DNA from: Izhakiella australiensis
Lineage (GTDB): Bacteria > Pseudomonadota > Gammaproteobacteria > Enterobacterales > Enterobacteriaceae
Length of the DNA: 64,000 bases
Direction: 5' to 3'
Assembly: GCF_002006995.1 (NCBI RefSeq)
Contig: NZ_MRUL01000002.1
Span: 124,001 to 188,000, forward strand
This document shows, in pieces, positions 56,138 through 64,000 of this stretch. The notes beneath the pieces are model-generated. The model worked only from the letters and a program-made list of their open reading frames with translations. It had not been told where the DNA came from and made no database searches. Every line of letters starts with the position of its first letter. Positions within the stretch are counted from its first letter, which is position 1. The translations under genes were made by a program, and so were the position numbers.

Positions 56138-57757
56138 CTAGTGCTTAACAATATATAGCTGGCGACTGTAGGCAACGTCTTCAGCATTGGTTATTGGATA
56201 GCCTTTCACCCAGGGTTTAATCAGGCGCCCGTTGGTATATTGATAAATCGGCGCAATCGGTACCTCATCGCCCAGTATCTGTTCTGCCCGGTTATAATCG
56301 TTATTGCGGGCCGCGGCATTGGTTTCCCGCGCCGCCCTTGCCAGCACCGCATCGTAATCAGCATTGCTAAAGCGGGAAAAGTTACCGCTATGGGTGGAGG
56401 TTAACAGTGAAAGGAAAGTCGACGGCTCATTATAATCACCGACCCATGATGCCCGGATAACATCAAAGTTGCCGCCGTTACGGCTGTCGAGATAGGTTTT
56501 CCACTCCTGATTTTGTAGTTTTACCTTCACCCCAAGATTCTTTTTCCACATTGAGGCTATCGCGATAGCGATTTTCTGGTTGTTTTCCGAGATGTTATAT
56601 AACAACGTCAGGTTTAAGGGTTTCTGCGGACCATAGCCGGCAGCGGCCAATAACGTTTTTGCCTGAGCATTCAGTTCAGACTGCGAATGTTGCTGGATGA
56701 AATCCTTTTTAGGGCTAAATCCGGCGGTTACATCGGGGGTGAAGTGCCACGCCGGTTTTTCCCCGGTACCGAGCACCTTCTCGGCAATCACTTTACGATC
56801 GATACTCCAGGAAAGCGCACGGCGAACCCGGACATCTTTGGTCGGCCCCTGACGCGTATTGAAGGCGTAATAATAGGTACCCAGCTGGTCTGGCGTATAT
56901 ACCTGCCCCGGCAGCGCTTTTTTCAGCAACGCATACATGTTTTTTGGAAAAGACTCCGTGATATCAATATCACCCGCGCGGTAGCGTTTGGTGGCGTTTG
57001 CTTCATCATTGACGGGCACGAAGGTGACTTTCGTCAACACCGAGCGGGCATCATCCCAGTACTGAGGATTACGCGCCAGAACGATCTTTTCGTTAACCAC
57101 CCGCTCGCGTAACTTATAGGCGCCGTTACCGACCAGCTTGCCCGGCTGAGTCCAGTCGCCGCCGCTGGCTTCAACTACATGGCGCGGGACCGGATAGAAA
57201 CTGAAATTGGCTACCATGCTGGGAAACCACGGCAGCGGACGGCTTAGCGTCACCTTCAGGTGGCGGGCGTCCAGCGCCTGGACGCCCAGGGTATCCGGCG
57301 CCATTTTTTTTGCGGCAATCGCCTCGGCATTTTCAATGCCCGCCAGCCCAGCGAACGAGGCAAATGGCGAAGCGGTCGCCGGGTCAACCAGTCGGCGCCA
57401 GCTGTAGACGAAGTCATTCGCCGTCAGCGGAGTGCCGTCCGACCAGCGTAAATTATTACGCAGGGTGAAAATCCAGCTTTTATTGTCATTCGTTTGCCAG
57501 CTCTCAGCGACTCCCGGCACGATTTTGCCGCTGGCATCTTCATTAGTCAGTCCTTCAAACAGATCGCGGATAACCTGAATTTCCGGCAAGCCGGAGGCTT
57601 TAGCAGGATCAAGCGACGCAGGTTCGTCTTTAATATGACGAACAATTTCCTGGCGCTCCGCCAGCTGCGTTCCTGAGGGGACGTCAGCAGCAGATGCCGG
57701 CAGTATGGAAGCGGCAACGCTCAATGCAGTCAGCGTCATCTGGCACAATCTGCCCAT
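56138..57757 (-). CDS. mppA: MppA, periplasmic murein tripeptide-binding protein
   Basis: 539 residues, SBP family 5, OppA-like. Start at 57757 because AAAGGAGAA lies just upstream and a signal peptide (about 1-22, ends LPASAADV) follows directly; starts up to 57844 add no signal-like sequence. Motifs: HIKDEPASLDPAKASGLPE, then TPLTANDFVYSWRRLVDPATASPFASF, and VGNGAYKL. In E. coli MppA binds L-Ala-gamma-D-Glu-meso-DAP and passes it to the Opp permease, hence no permease is needed here. Divergent from mpaA, with which it forms a cell-wall recycling set. Confidence 0.93.
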   Translation of the reverse strand: MGRLCQMTLTALSVAASILPASAADVPSGTQLAERQEIVRHIKDEPASLDPAKASGLPEIQVIRDLFEGLTNEDASGKIVPGVAESWQTNDNKSWIFTLRNNLRWSDGTPLTANDFVYSWRRLVDPATASPFASFAGLAGIENAEAIAAKKMAPDTLGVQALDARHLKVTLSRPLPWFPSMVANFSFYPVPRHVVEASGGDWTQPGKLVGNGAYKLRERVVNEKIVLARNPQYWDDARSVLTKVTFVPVNDEANATKRYRAGDIDITESFPKNMYALLKKALPGQVYTPDQLGTYYYAFNTRQGPTKDVRVRRALSWSIDRKVIAEKVLGTGEKPAWHFTPDVTAGFSPKKDFIQQHSQSELNAQAKTLLAAAGYGPQKPLNLTLLYNISENNQKIAIAIASMWKKNLGVKVKLQNQEWKTYLDSRNGGNFDVIRASWVGDYNEPSTFLSLLTSTHSGNFSRFSNADYDAVLARAARETNAAARNNDYNRAEQILGDEVPIAPIYQYTNGRLIKPWVKGYPITNAEDVAYSRQLYIVKH

Positions 57758-57935
57758 AGCGTTCTCCTTTGCGTTTAAAGAAAATAAAAATGGCTGTTTT
57801 ACTGTAACGCAAAGTATTGATTGGTAAACAGCTATATCCAGCAAAACCGGTATGTTGCTGGCAAAAGCCGCGTCGGACCGCTATGTTAGTGATAAAAATG
57901 TCTACCAATCGCCTGACTGATTACGGAGTTTTTTC

Positions 57936-58646
57936 ATGACGCAGTTGCATCCCCGCAGCGCACGAGGGCCGCTGAGCGCGGAAACAAGGATTTATGGTCA
58001 GTCAGTACTGGGCGCGCCGCTGCTGTGGTTTCCCGCTGCGGCGGCTGATGAAAACAGCGGTCTGATTCTGGCCGGTACCCACGGCGATGAAGTTGCCGCA
58101 GTCGTCGCCCTGTCCTGCGCCATGCGCACTCTGCAACAGCCATGGCGCCGTCATCACGTGGTACTGACGGTTAATCCGGACGGCTGTCAGCTGGGCCTGC
58201 GCGCCAACGCACGCGGAGTGGATCTTAACCGTAATTTTCCGGCAGCAACCTGGCAAGGGGGCGAGACGGTTTATCGCTGGAACAGCCATGCGCCGGAGCG
58301 CGACGTGTTACTTTCAACCGGCGAGCGCCCCGGCTCTGAACCTGAAACTCAGGCACTTTGTACCCTGATACATCAGCTCAAGCCGCAATGGATCGTGAGC
58401 TTTCACGAACCGCTGGCCTGCATTGACGATCCGAACGCCAGCCAGCTTGGCCACTGGCTGGCGGAGAAAATGTCGCTGCCGCTGGTAGCCAACGTCGGCT
58501 ACGCCACCCCGGGGTCATTTGGCAGCTGGTGCGCCGACCTCAACCTGCCCTGTATCACCGCTGAATTACCGGCTATTTCAGCCGACGCCGCAACGGAATG
58601 CTATCTGCAAGCGTTGATTGAATTATTATGCTGGCCGGCTGCGTAA
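57936..58646 (+). CDS. mpaA: Murein peptide amidase A (MpaA)
   Basis: Cytoplasmic zinc peptidase of family M14, 236 residues, matching E. coli MpaA throughout (YGQSVLGAPLLWFPA, LILAGTHGDE, VLTVNPDGCQLGLRANARGVDLNRNFPAATW, SFGSWCADLN). Zinc ligands His49 and Glu52 (GTHGDE) and a C-terminal-half His in VSFHEPLACID. It cuts the gamma-D-Glu-meso-DAP bond of recycled murein tripeptide. The last 21 bases overlap, tail to tail, with ycjG, whose enzyme acts on the L-Ala-Glu dipeptide that it releases. Confidence 0.95.
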   Translation: MTQLHPRSARGPLSAETRIYGQSVLGAPLLWFPAAAADENSGLILAGTHGDEVAAVVALSCAMRTLQQPWRRHHVVLTVNPDGCQLGLRANARGVDLNRNFPAATWQGGETVYRWNSHAPERDVLLSTGERPGSEPETQALCTLIHQLKPQWIVSFHEPLACIDDPNASQLGHWLAEKMSLPLVANVGYATPGSFGSWCADLNLPCITAELPAISADAATECYLQALIELLCWPAA

Positions 58647-59606
58647 ATCGATGCGTCCGCAGGAAAAAGCCAGCGGCGGTTCGACGTCCCGCGCCAGCCA
58701 TGTCGGGCCGTCCAGGTCGATAAAACGGGCATCAGGAACCAGCGGCAGTGCCGCCGAAATAGCCCGGGAGGTACAAAGCATGCAACCTAACATAATCTCA
58801 AACCCCTCGGCTTTTGCCAGCTGCGCCAGCGCCAGCGCTTCGGTCAGCCCGCCCGTTTTGTCCAGCTTGATGTTAATCAAGTCGTAGCGCCCGTGCAGGC
58901 TGACCAGGCTGTCCCGCGTATGGCAACTTTCATCGGCGCAGATCGGTAAAGGATGAATGAAATGACCGAGCACCGCATCGTCGCCCACTTTTAGCGGCTG
59001 CTCCAGCATCTTCACCTTGAGGTCAGCCAGCAGCTGGCAGCGCGCCGCCAGGCCATCCGCCTCCCAGGATTCATTCGCATCGACGATTAGCGCCACCTCG
59101 GGCACGCTGGCGCGGATGGCCATCAGCCGCTCGGTAATCAGATGATTGTCGAGCTTAACTTTTAGCAGCTGAGCGCCCTTTTCAACCAGTAGCCCGGCGT
59201 TGAGCGCCATTACCTCCGGCGTATCAATACTGACCGTTTGCGCCATAAAAACCGTATCGGGCATTATCGCGCCGGTTTTTTGCCACAGGTTTTGCTGCTG
59301 CTGGCGACATTCAAGATCCCATAACGCACAGTCAATAGCATTGCGAGCCGCGCCCGCAGCAAGCTGCTGCTGCAACAGATGACGCGATAAGCCTTGCTCC
59401 AGCGCTGGTTTCAGGCTGTTAATTTGCGCCATCACCGAGGCCACAGACTCGCCATAGCGCGGATAAGGCGTACATTCTCCGATCCCTTTCACCCCGTCCT
59501 GCTCAATTTCCACTACCAGCACCACTGCCTCACTGCGACTGCCGCGGGCAATGATGAACGGCGCATTCAGAGGCCAGGTTTCAGGATATACGTTGACCTG
59601 TCGCAT
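58626..59606 (-). CDS. ycjG: L-Ala-D/L-Glu epimerase YcjG
   Basis: Enolase-superfamily epimerase, 326 residues, converting L-Ala-D-Glu to L-Ala-L-Glu in murein recycling. Features: GIGECTPYPRYGES in the capping region, KVKLDNHL (catalytic Lys on the second barrel strand), metal ligands in VDANESW, EQPLKVGDD and ICADESC, and INIKLDKTGG with the opposite Lys. Good length for the family (E. coli 321). Convergent with mpaA with a 21-base overlap of stop regions. The upstream 211 bases are shared with tpx. Confidence 0.94.
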   Translation of the reverse strand: MRQVNVYPETWPLNAPFIIARGSRSEAVVLVVEIEQDGVKGIGECTPYPRYGESVASVMAQINSLKPALEQGLSRHLLQQQLAAGAARNAIDCALWDLECRQQQQNLWQKTGAIMPDTVFMAQTVSIDTPEVMALNAGLLVEKGAQLLKVKLDNHLITERLMAIRASVPEVALIVDANESWEADGLAARCQLLADLKVKMLEQPLKVGDDAVLGHFIHPLPICADESCHTRDSLVSLHGRYDLINIKLDKTGGLTEALALAQLAKAEGFEIMLGCMLCTSRAISAALPLVPDARFIDLDGPTWLARDVEPPLAFSCGRIDLRSRPA

Positions 59607-59817
59607 CGTTTTTATCCTTTTTCATTTTGTGCCGATTCAGTGTGGCCTGGATTCGCGCTTTGTGCCTGCAACGTAACGAGTTTTATCCCGCAGCTTAATA
59701 TTTTTATCAGACATTTGCTGCATTCCCGCCGATTGTCATCTAAGTTATGTAATTCAAATGTACTCTATTTTTGGCCGTAATCACGCATAGCGTCTTACCT
59801 CGTTTATAGGATCGATT

Positions 59818-60321
59818 ATGTCTCAGACCGTACTTTTTCAGGGCAATCCGGTTGCTGTTGCCGGCCAGATTCTACGCAAGGGCGAGCAAGCTAAAGCCTT
59901 TTCACTGGTAGCAAAGGATCTTGCGGATACTCCGCTCAGCCAGTTCTCAGGAAAGCGCAAAGTGCTGAATATTTTCCCCAGTATCGATACCGGCGTTTGC
60001 GCCGCTTCAGTACGCAAATTCAATCAGCTCGCGGCAGAGCTTGATAACACCGTTATACTTTGCATTTCCGCTGACCTGCCCTTCGCCCAGTCGCGCTTTT
60101 GCGGCTCGGATGGTTTATCGAATGTGGTGACGCTTTCCACGCTGCGCGGCGCAAGCTTTAAGGAAGATTACGGTGTGGGGATTGCCGATGGCTCGCTGCA
60201 AGGGCTGACCGCCCGCGCGGTTATCGTTCTCGACGAACACGATAAGGTTCTGCACAGTCAGCTGGTCGAAGAAATTACCACTGAGCCCGATTACGACGCG
60301 GCGCTGGCCGCGTTGAAATAA
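59818..60321 (+). CDS. tpx: Thiol peroxidase Tpx (atypical 2-Cys peroxiredoxin)
   Basis: 167 residues (E. coli 168). Peroxidatic Cys61 in [12 protein letters not shown] and resolving Cys95 in SRFCGSDGL, with an extra Cys82 also known from E. coli Tpx. It reduces lipid and other hydroperoxides in the periplasmic-side or cytoplasmic pool using thioredoxin. AGGATCG precedes the start. It lies between ycjG and tyrR, as in E. coli. A hairpin follows. Confidence 0.97.
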   Translation: MSQTVLFQGNPVAVAGQILRKGEQAKAFSLVAKDLADTPLSQFSGKRKVLNIFPSIDTGVCAASVRKFNQLAAELDNTVILCISADLPFAQSRFCGSDGLSNVVTLSTLRGASFKEDYGVGIADGSLQGLTARAVIVLDEHDKVLHSQLVEEITTEPDYDAALAALK

Positions 60322-60328
60322 TCTCTGA

Positions 60329-60359
60329 CGCCGGGATTAACGTGTCCCGGCGCCCTTTA
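60329..60359 (+). terminator. Terminator of tpx
   Basis: An 8-bp stem CGCCGGGA/TCCCGGCG with an 8-base loop is followed by CCCTTTACT, seven bases after the tpx stop and just before the convergent tyrR stop. Confidence 0.6.
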
Positions 60360-60372
60360 CTGCCTGAGGCGT

Positions 60373-61956
60373 TTACTGTCCGCTTTCGCTGTCCTTATCA
60401 TCATGCTCAGCACGTCGCAATCCTAATCCATACTCTCGCAGCTTATTGGCAATTGCGGTGTGGGAAACGCCCAGCCTTTTCGCCAGCTTGCGCGTACTGG
60501 GATAAGTGAGGTAAAGGCGCGTCAGCACCGAGCGTTCGAAGCGACTGGTAATATCGTCAAGGGTTCCTTCAAGGCTCTCTTCGCTGATGGCGCCGCCTTC
60601 ATGGTTATTTTCCGGCGGCAGCGAGGCCATATCATGAACCTGAAGTTCACTACCCTCCAGCTGAGTTAACGCCCGGTACAGCGCGTTACGCAGCTGGCGT
60701 ACGTTCCCCGGCCAGCTGTAGCGAATAAGAAAGGCCGTCAGCTGCGGTGAAATACGTGGGCAGGCTATCCCCAACTCATCGGCAAAGCGGGCGACGAATA
60801 GTTCGCTCAACGCAATAATATCCTGCGATCGATCGCGCAATGCGGGCAGATTCAGCGTCAGCACGTTGAGACGGTAATACAGGTCTTCACGGAATTCGCC
60901 GCGCTGCACCAATTCCAGCAGATTTTTTTGCGTCGCGCAGATAACGCGCACATCAACGTGAACTTCCTGTTCTTCGCCCACCCGGCGGAAGGTGCCGTCA
61001 TTCAAAAAACGCAGCAGCTTGGTTTGCATCCGTGGCGACATTTCACCGATTTCGTCCAGCAACACTGAACCGCCATTGGCCTGCTCGAAAAAACCTTTTT
61101 TACCTTCCAGCGCGTTAGGATAAGCGCCTGGCGCATGGCCAAACAGCTCGCTCTCAGCAACGTCGTCCGGTAAAGACGCGCAGTTAAGGGCCAGGAACGG
61201 CATTTTACCGCGCGCGCTGCGCAGGTGGCAGGCGCGCGCCAGGAGATCTTTTCCGGTTCCGGTCTCGCCAACAAATAATAAGGGCGCATCCAGCATCGCC
61301 AGCTTACGCGCCTGTTCAACAACCTGGCGCATTCTGTCGCTTACCGCCACCACATGTTGAAATTCGGCATCGTCATTGACCGCCAGATTCTGTAGCTGAC
61401 GCCCCATGCGCGCCGTCGATTTCAGCATCACCACCGCGCCGCTGAGCGTTTGCTCGCTGGTGTAGATCGGCGTGATTTCCAGCAGAAAATCACGCCCCTG
61501 TAGCACAACGTGGTGAGCCTGCGATTCAACACGCGCACTCTCCAGCCAGCGCTGGAAATTAAAGCTGCTAATTAAGCTTCCCGCATTATAGCTGCGTAGC
61601 TTCTCCTCACTGATGGCAAACAGCTGCTGCGCTGCCGGATTGGTCAGCTCGATCCTGGCTTTTAAATCAATGGAAAAAACCGGTTCAGGTAAGGCTATCA
61701 GCAGCGCGCTGAGCGCGCGATGTTCCAGCTCAGACGGCATCCAGCTAACGGTGCGCACATCCGTTACGCCGGGAATGCGGCGGATCTCACTCATTAGTGC
61801 GCTGAAGATAGTAAAGTCGATGGCGGTAAAGTTGAGGTAGATACGCCCTATTAACGCGATTTCAATACCGCGTAAATCAATGCCGCGCTCAACCAGCAGG
61901 TCCAGTAATTCGCGCGTCAGACCAATACGGTCATGGCAGAAGACTTCCAAACGCAT
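60373..61956 (-). CDS. tyrR: TyrR, aromatic amino-acid regulator
   Basis: 527 residues from ATG 61956 (GGATA upstream; MRLEVFCHDRIGLTRELLDLLVERGIDLRGIEI aligns with E. coli TyrR). N-terminal ACT domain, PAS domain (about 78-190), central AAA+ domain with Walker A GETGTGKD, LDEIGEMS and WPGNVRQLRNALYRAL, and C-terminal helix-turn-helix STRKLAKRLGVSHTAIANKLREYGL. It binds tyrosine and phenylalanine and controls aromatic biosynthesis and transport. The sigma-54 contact motif GAFTGA is replaced by APGAYPNA, as in other TyrR proteins that act with sigma-70. No strong TyrR box was found in its own upstream region. Confidence 0.96.
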   Translation of the reverse strand: MRLEVFCHDRIGLTRELLDLLVERGIDLRGIEIALIGRIYLNFTAIDFTIFSALMSEIRRIPGVTDVRTVSWMPSELEHRALSALLIALPEPVFSIDLKARIELTNPAAQQLFAISEEKLRSYNAGSLISSFNFQRWLESARVESQAHHVVLQGRDFLLEITPIYTSEQTLSGAVVMLKSTARMGRQLQNLAVNDDAEFQHVVAVSDRMRQVVEQARKLAMLDAPLLFVGETGTGKDLLARACHLRSARGKMPFLALNCASLPDDVAESELFGHAPGAYPNALEGKKGFFEQANGGSVLLDEIGEMSPRMQTKLLRFLNDGTFRRVGEEQEVHVDVRVICATQKNLLELVQRGEFREDLYYRLNVLTLNLPALRDRSQDIIALSELFVARFADELGIACPRISPQLTAFLIRYSWPGNVRQLRNALYRALTQLEGSELQVHDMASLPPENNHEGGAISEESLEGTLDDITSRFERSVLTRLYLTYPSTRKLAKRLGVSHTAIANKLREYGLGLRRAEHDDKDSESGQ

Positions 61957-62176
61957 CGGTGTATCCTGATTAGAAAGAAGTGCAGAGGCAAATAATATGC
62001 TAACAACTCGTCTGCAGGGAAGAAATCTGTCAGGTAAAGTTGACAGCACGCCAGGGTACTGTCAGCATACGCCGCCATTTCGAAATATAGCAACAGAATA
62101 TAGTAAAATAACAGATTTATATTTCAATAAACCGAGATTTAATAGCGGCATTGATTGAAGGCAGGCTGGCAAGCGC

Positions 62177-63235
62177 TCAGGGCTTTGCTGGCGGTTTTTG
62201 TAGCGATTCCTTTAGCTGAGCAATAAGCTCGCGGCGAAAGTCTCCCAGCTTCGGTTTATCTTCCTCCAGCCAGGGCAGTGGACGACAAAGCTCCATGGTT
62301 TTGATCCCCAGTCGCGCGGTAAGCAGTCCGGCGCCGATGCCCTGCGCCGCTCTGGCCGACAGGCGTGCCGCCAAATCCTGTGACATCCAATCCAGCCCCA
62401 CTTCGCGCACCAGCTCACTGGCGCCGGCGAAAGCGATATTTAACAGCACCAGTCGGAACAAACGGATGCGGCTGAAATAACCAAGCTCGATGCCGTACAG
62501 CGCGGCAAGGCGATTAACCAGGCGGATATTGCGCCAGGCGATAAAGGCCATATCAACCAGCGCCAGCGGACTCACGGCAATCATCAGCGCCGACTCTGCC
62601 GCTGAACGGCTAATTTCGCGCCGCGCCTGCCTGTCAAGAACCGGCTGCACCAGGCGAGCGTACAGCGCCACAATTTCCCGATCGTTATGGGTTTCATGCA
62701 GGGAGGCATGCCAGCGCTGCAAAGCCGGGTGACTTTCGTTCAGTCCGGCCTGGCGCGCAAGCTTTTCACAAAACTCCCGACCGCGCCCCATGCCGTGGCT
62801 GTTCAGCAACTCCCGGCCGATATCGCGCTCATGGGCGCGCTGACGCAGTTTAAACAGCCGCCGCCATTCGATAATCAACGAACCCGCCCCGGCAATAACA
62901 ATCAGGCTGGTTGCGGCGCCCGCGCCCAGTTCAATCCAGTCGCGGGTCAGCCAGGCGGAATGAACCCAGCTCACGCCCTGGGCTACCGCGCTGGCGGCAA
63001 ACAGCGTCAGCCCGCATCCGACGAGGCGCCGCCAAAGGCTACGCTTCGGACGTAAAGCGGCTTCAACAGCCCGCTCACCGGCATCCTCCTCCATTGCCTC
63101 ACTGCTTTGCGCTACGGCGATAAAATCGCTTTCGGAGCCGGAGTCAAAATGCTTTGACGGCTTCAACACGCTGTCTTTTTCATCCTGCAGGGACTGCGCA
63201 AAATCAATGCGCCCTTTCAGTGGCTGATGACTCAT
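62177..63235 (-). CDS. ycjF: YcjF, inner-membrane DUF697/UPF0283 protein
   Basis: 352 residues, the E. coli size. A charged N-terminal tail (about 1-65), two membrane helices (about 72-92 and 102-123), and a cytoplasmic DUF697 domain at the C terminus with [44 protein letters not shown]. It follows ycjX with an ATGA overlap, and in E. coli the two are stress-inducible (sigma-32 and envelope stress). Molecular function unknown. Confidence 0.94.
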   Translation of the reverse strand: MSHQPLKGRIDFAQSLQDEKDSVLKPSKHFDSGSESDFIAVAQSSEAMEEDAGERAVEAALRPKRSLWRRLVGCGLTLFAASAVAQGVSWVHSAWLTRDWIELGAGAATSLIVIAGAGSLIIEWRRLFKLRQRAHERDIGRELLNSHGMGRGREFCEKLARQAGLNESHPALQRWHASLHETHNDREIVALYARLVQPVLDRQARREISRSAAESALMIAVSPLALVDMAFIAWRNIRLVNRLAALYGIELGYFSRIRLFRLVLLNIAFAGASELVREVGLDWMSQDLAARLSARAAQGIGAGLLTARLGIKTMELCRPLPWLEEDKPKLGDFRRELIAQLKESLQKPPAKP

Positions 63236-64000
63236 CGCAGCTTATCTCCCAGTAAAAACTCCATGACAGCGTCCATACGTATGTGCGGCAGCGGCTTGTC
63301 AACGTCAAACCGCTGCGGCCTGAACAGCTCAAACTGAAATCCCTGCCGCTGCCAGAAGTCCGGCCCGGGCAGGCGCGCGGGAACTTCGCCGGGGTAGAAC
63401 GTCAGCGGCGCATCGTCACTTAACCGGTGGCCGCGCAGCGCGGGAATTTTTTCGCCCTGCAGTTCAACCAACCCGCTCTGCGTCGCCTGAACGGCGGCCA
63501 GGCCCATGCAGTCCACGCTGATACCTTCAAAGGCTGCATTCTGCCAGGCGTCCTGCACCAGCTGCTGAAGTAATGAAACCAGATTAGCGTGCTGGTCGGC
63601 CGTTACGTGGTCGGCTTTGGTGGCGGCAAACAGCAGCTTGTCTATCACCGGAGAAAACAGTCGGCGAAACAGCGTGCGTTGCCCGTATGAAAAGCTCTGC
63701 ATCAGTTGGGTTAACGCAAAACGCATATCGTTAAAAGCCTGCGGACCGCTGTTTAGCGGCTGCAGGCAGTCAACCAACACAATCTGGCGATCGAAACGCA
63801 GAAAATGATTGCGGTAGAAACCTTTCACCACCTGCTGACAGTAATACTGATAGCGGGCGCGCAGCATACCAATATTGGTGCTGTCATCAGCCTGCATCAG
63901 GCGGGTCTGGGTGGATTCATCAGCCTGCGGCCAGGGGAAGAATTGCAGTGCGGGCGCTCCGGCCATATCGCCAGGCAGAACAAATCGCCCTGGCTGAATA
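63232..64000 (-). CDS. ycjX: YcjX, DUF463 P-loop ATPase-like protein (N-terminal part outside window)
   Basis: The C-terminal 255 or so residues; the frame continues off the right edge, reading [24 protein letters not shown] inward from base 64000. Visible: [36 protein letters not shown] (the [11 protein letters not shown] strand corresponds to a Walker B region), [15 protein letters not shown] (a GTPase-like TKAD specificity motif) and the C-terminal FLLGDKLR. The P-loop itself lies outside. YcjX is a conserved stress-induced nucleotide-binding protein paired with YcjF (four-base overlap). Confidence 0.93.
   Translation of the reverse strand, partial: IQPGRFVLPGDMAGAPALQFFPWPQADESTQTRLMQADDSTNIGMLRARYQYYCQQVVKGFYRNHFLRFDRQIVLVDCLQPLNSGPQAFNDMRFALTQLMQSFSYGQRTLFRRLFSPVIDKLLFAATKADHVTADQHANLVSLLQQLVQDAWQNAAFEGISVDCMGLAAVQATQSGLVELQGEKIPALRGHRLSDDAPLTFYPGEVPARLPGPDFWQRQGFQFELFRPQRFDVDKPLPHIRMDAVMEFLLGDKLR

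Noticed and set aside
61957-62176. TyrR box upstream of tyrR
   Set aside because: No sequence close to TGTAAA-N6-TTTACA was found in this gap.

Overview
The window reads as chromosome of a gamma-proteobacterium of the order Enterobacterales, most likely an Erwiniaceae member (Pantoea, Mixta or Erwinia type). This is inferred from moderately high GC, from proteins that align almost end to end with Escherichia coli ones (YdcJ/YdcI, SmrA, Fnr, UspE, PntAB, YdgH, RstAB, Asr, HrpA, AzoR, YdbH/YnbE/YdbL, LdhA, NifJ, TtcA, ZntB, MppA, MpaA, YcjG, Tpx, TyrR, YcjF, YcjX), and from gene order that keeps blocks of the E. coli 28-36 min region with different genes inserted between them. No rRNA, tRNA, CRISPR array, insertion sequence or intact prophage was seen.

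Layout. 1-2.9 kb: the end of an archaic (Csu/sigma-type) chaperone-usher pilus operon, with a truncated usher and a two-domain tip subunit. 3.15-3.98 kb: an AT-rich streptomycin kinase (APH(6)-like) gene broken by one missing base. 4.2-9.3 kb: a peptide and amino-acid block (orphan DppA-like binding protein, divergent PepT-like peptidase, orphan amino-acid binding protein, methionine aminotransferase). 9.4-14.3 kb: LysR regulator, chemoreceptor, carboxylesterase, DoxX protein. 14.4-17.5 kb: core genes ydcJ/ydcI and smrA. 17.6-23 kb: a D-arabinitol operon (dalDKT) with divergent regulator dalR. 23.1-28 kb: fnr with its double FNR sites, uspE and pntAB. 28.5-36.5 kb: ydgH, an uncharacterised small gene, rstAB, an M32 carboxypeptidase, two coupled orphan binding proteins, then asr and the 27-residue ydgU. 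36.6-51.3 kb: ydgD, hrpA, azoR, the ydbH-ynbE-ydbL lipid-transport operon, ldhA, a DUF333 lipoprotein, an MgtC-like protein and nifJ. 51.4-53.6 kb: small accessory genes and an orphan glycosyltransferase in AT-rich surroundings. 53.6-64 kb: ttcA, a small proline-rich gene, the FnrS small RNA, zntB, the murein-peptide set mppA-mpaA-ycjG, tpx, tyrR, ycjF and the start-less end of ycjX.

How the genes connect. The anaerobic regulator (fnr) and one of its main output RNAs (fnrS) are both here with recognisable FNR boxes, near fermentation or redox genes (ldhA, nifJ, pntAB). RstA/RstB lies about 5 kb upstream of asr, whose promoter region carries an RstA-box-like sequence, so an acid-response sensor and its target share the window. 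mppA, mpaA and ycjG together bind, trim and epimerise cell-wall peptides. Five different solute-binding proteins occur without any cognate permease or ATPase nearby. Less familiar items worth attention are the coupled MolA/ModA-like pair (33.9-35.6 kb), the small proline-rich gene beside fnrS, the unassigned 138-residue gene before rstA, and the broken streptomycin kinase.
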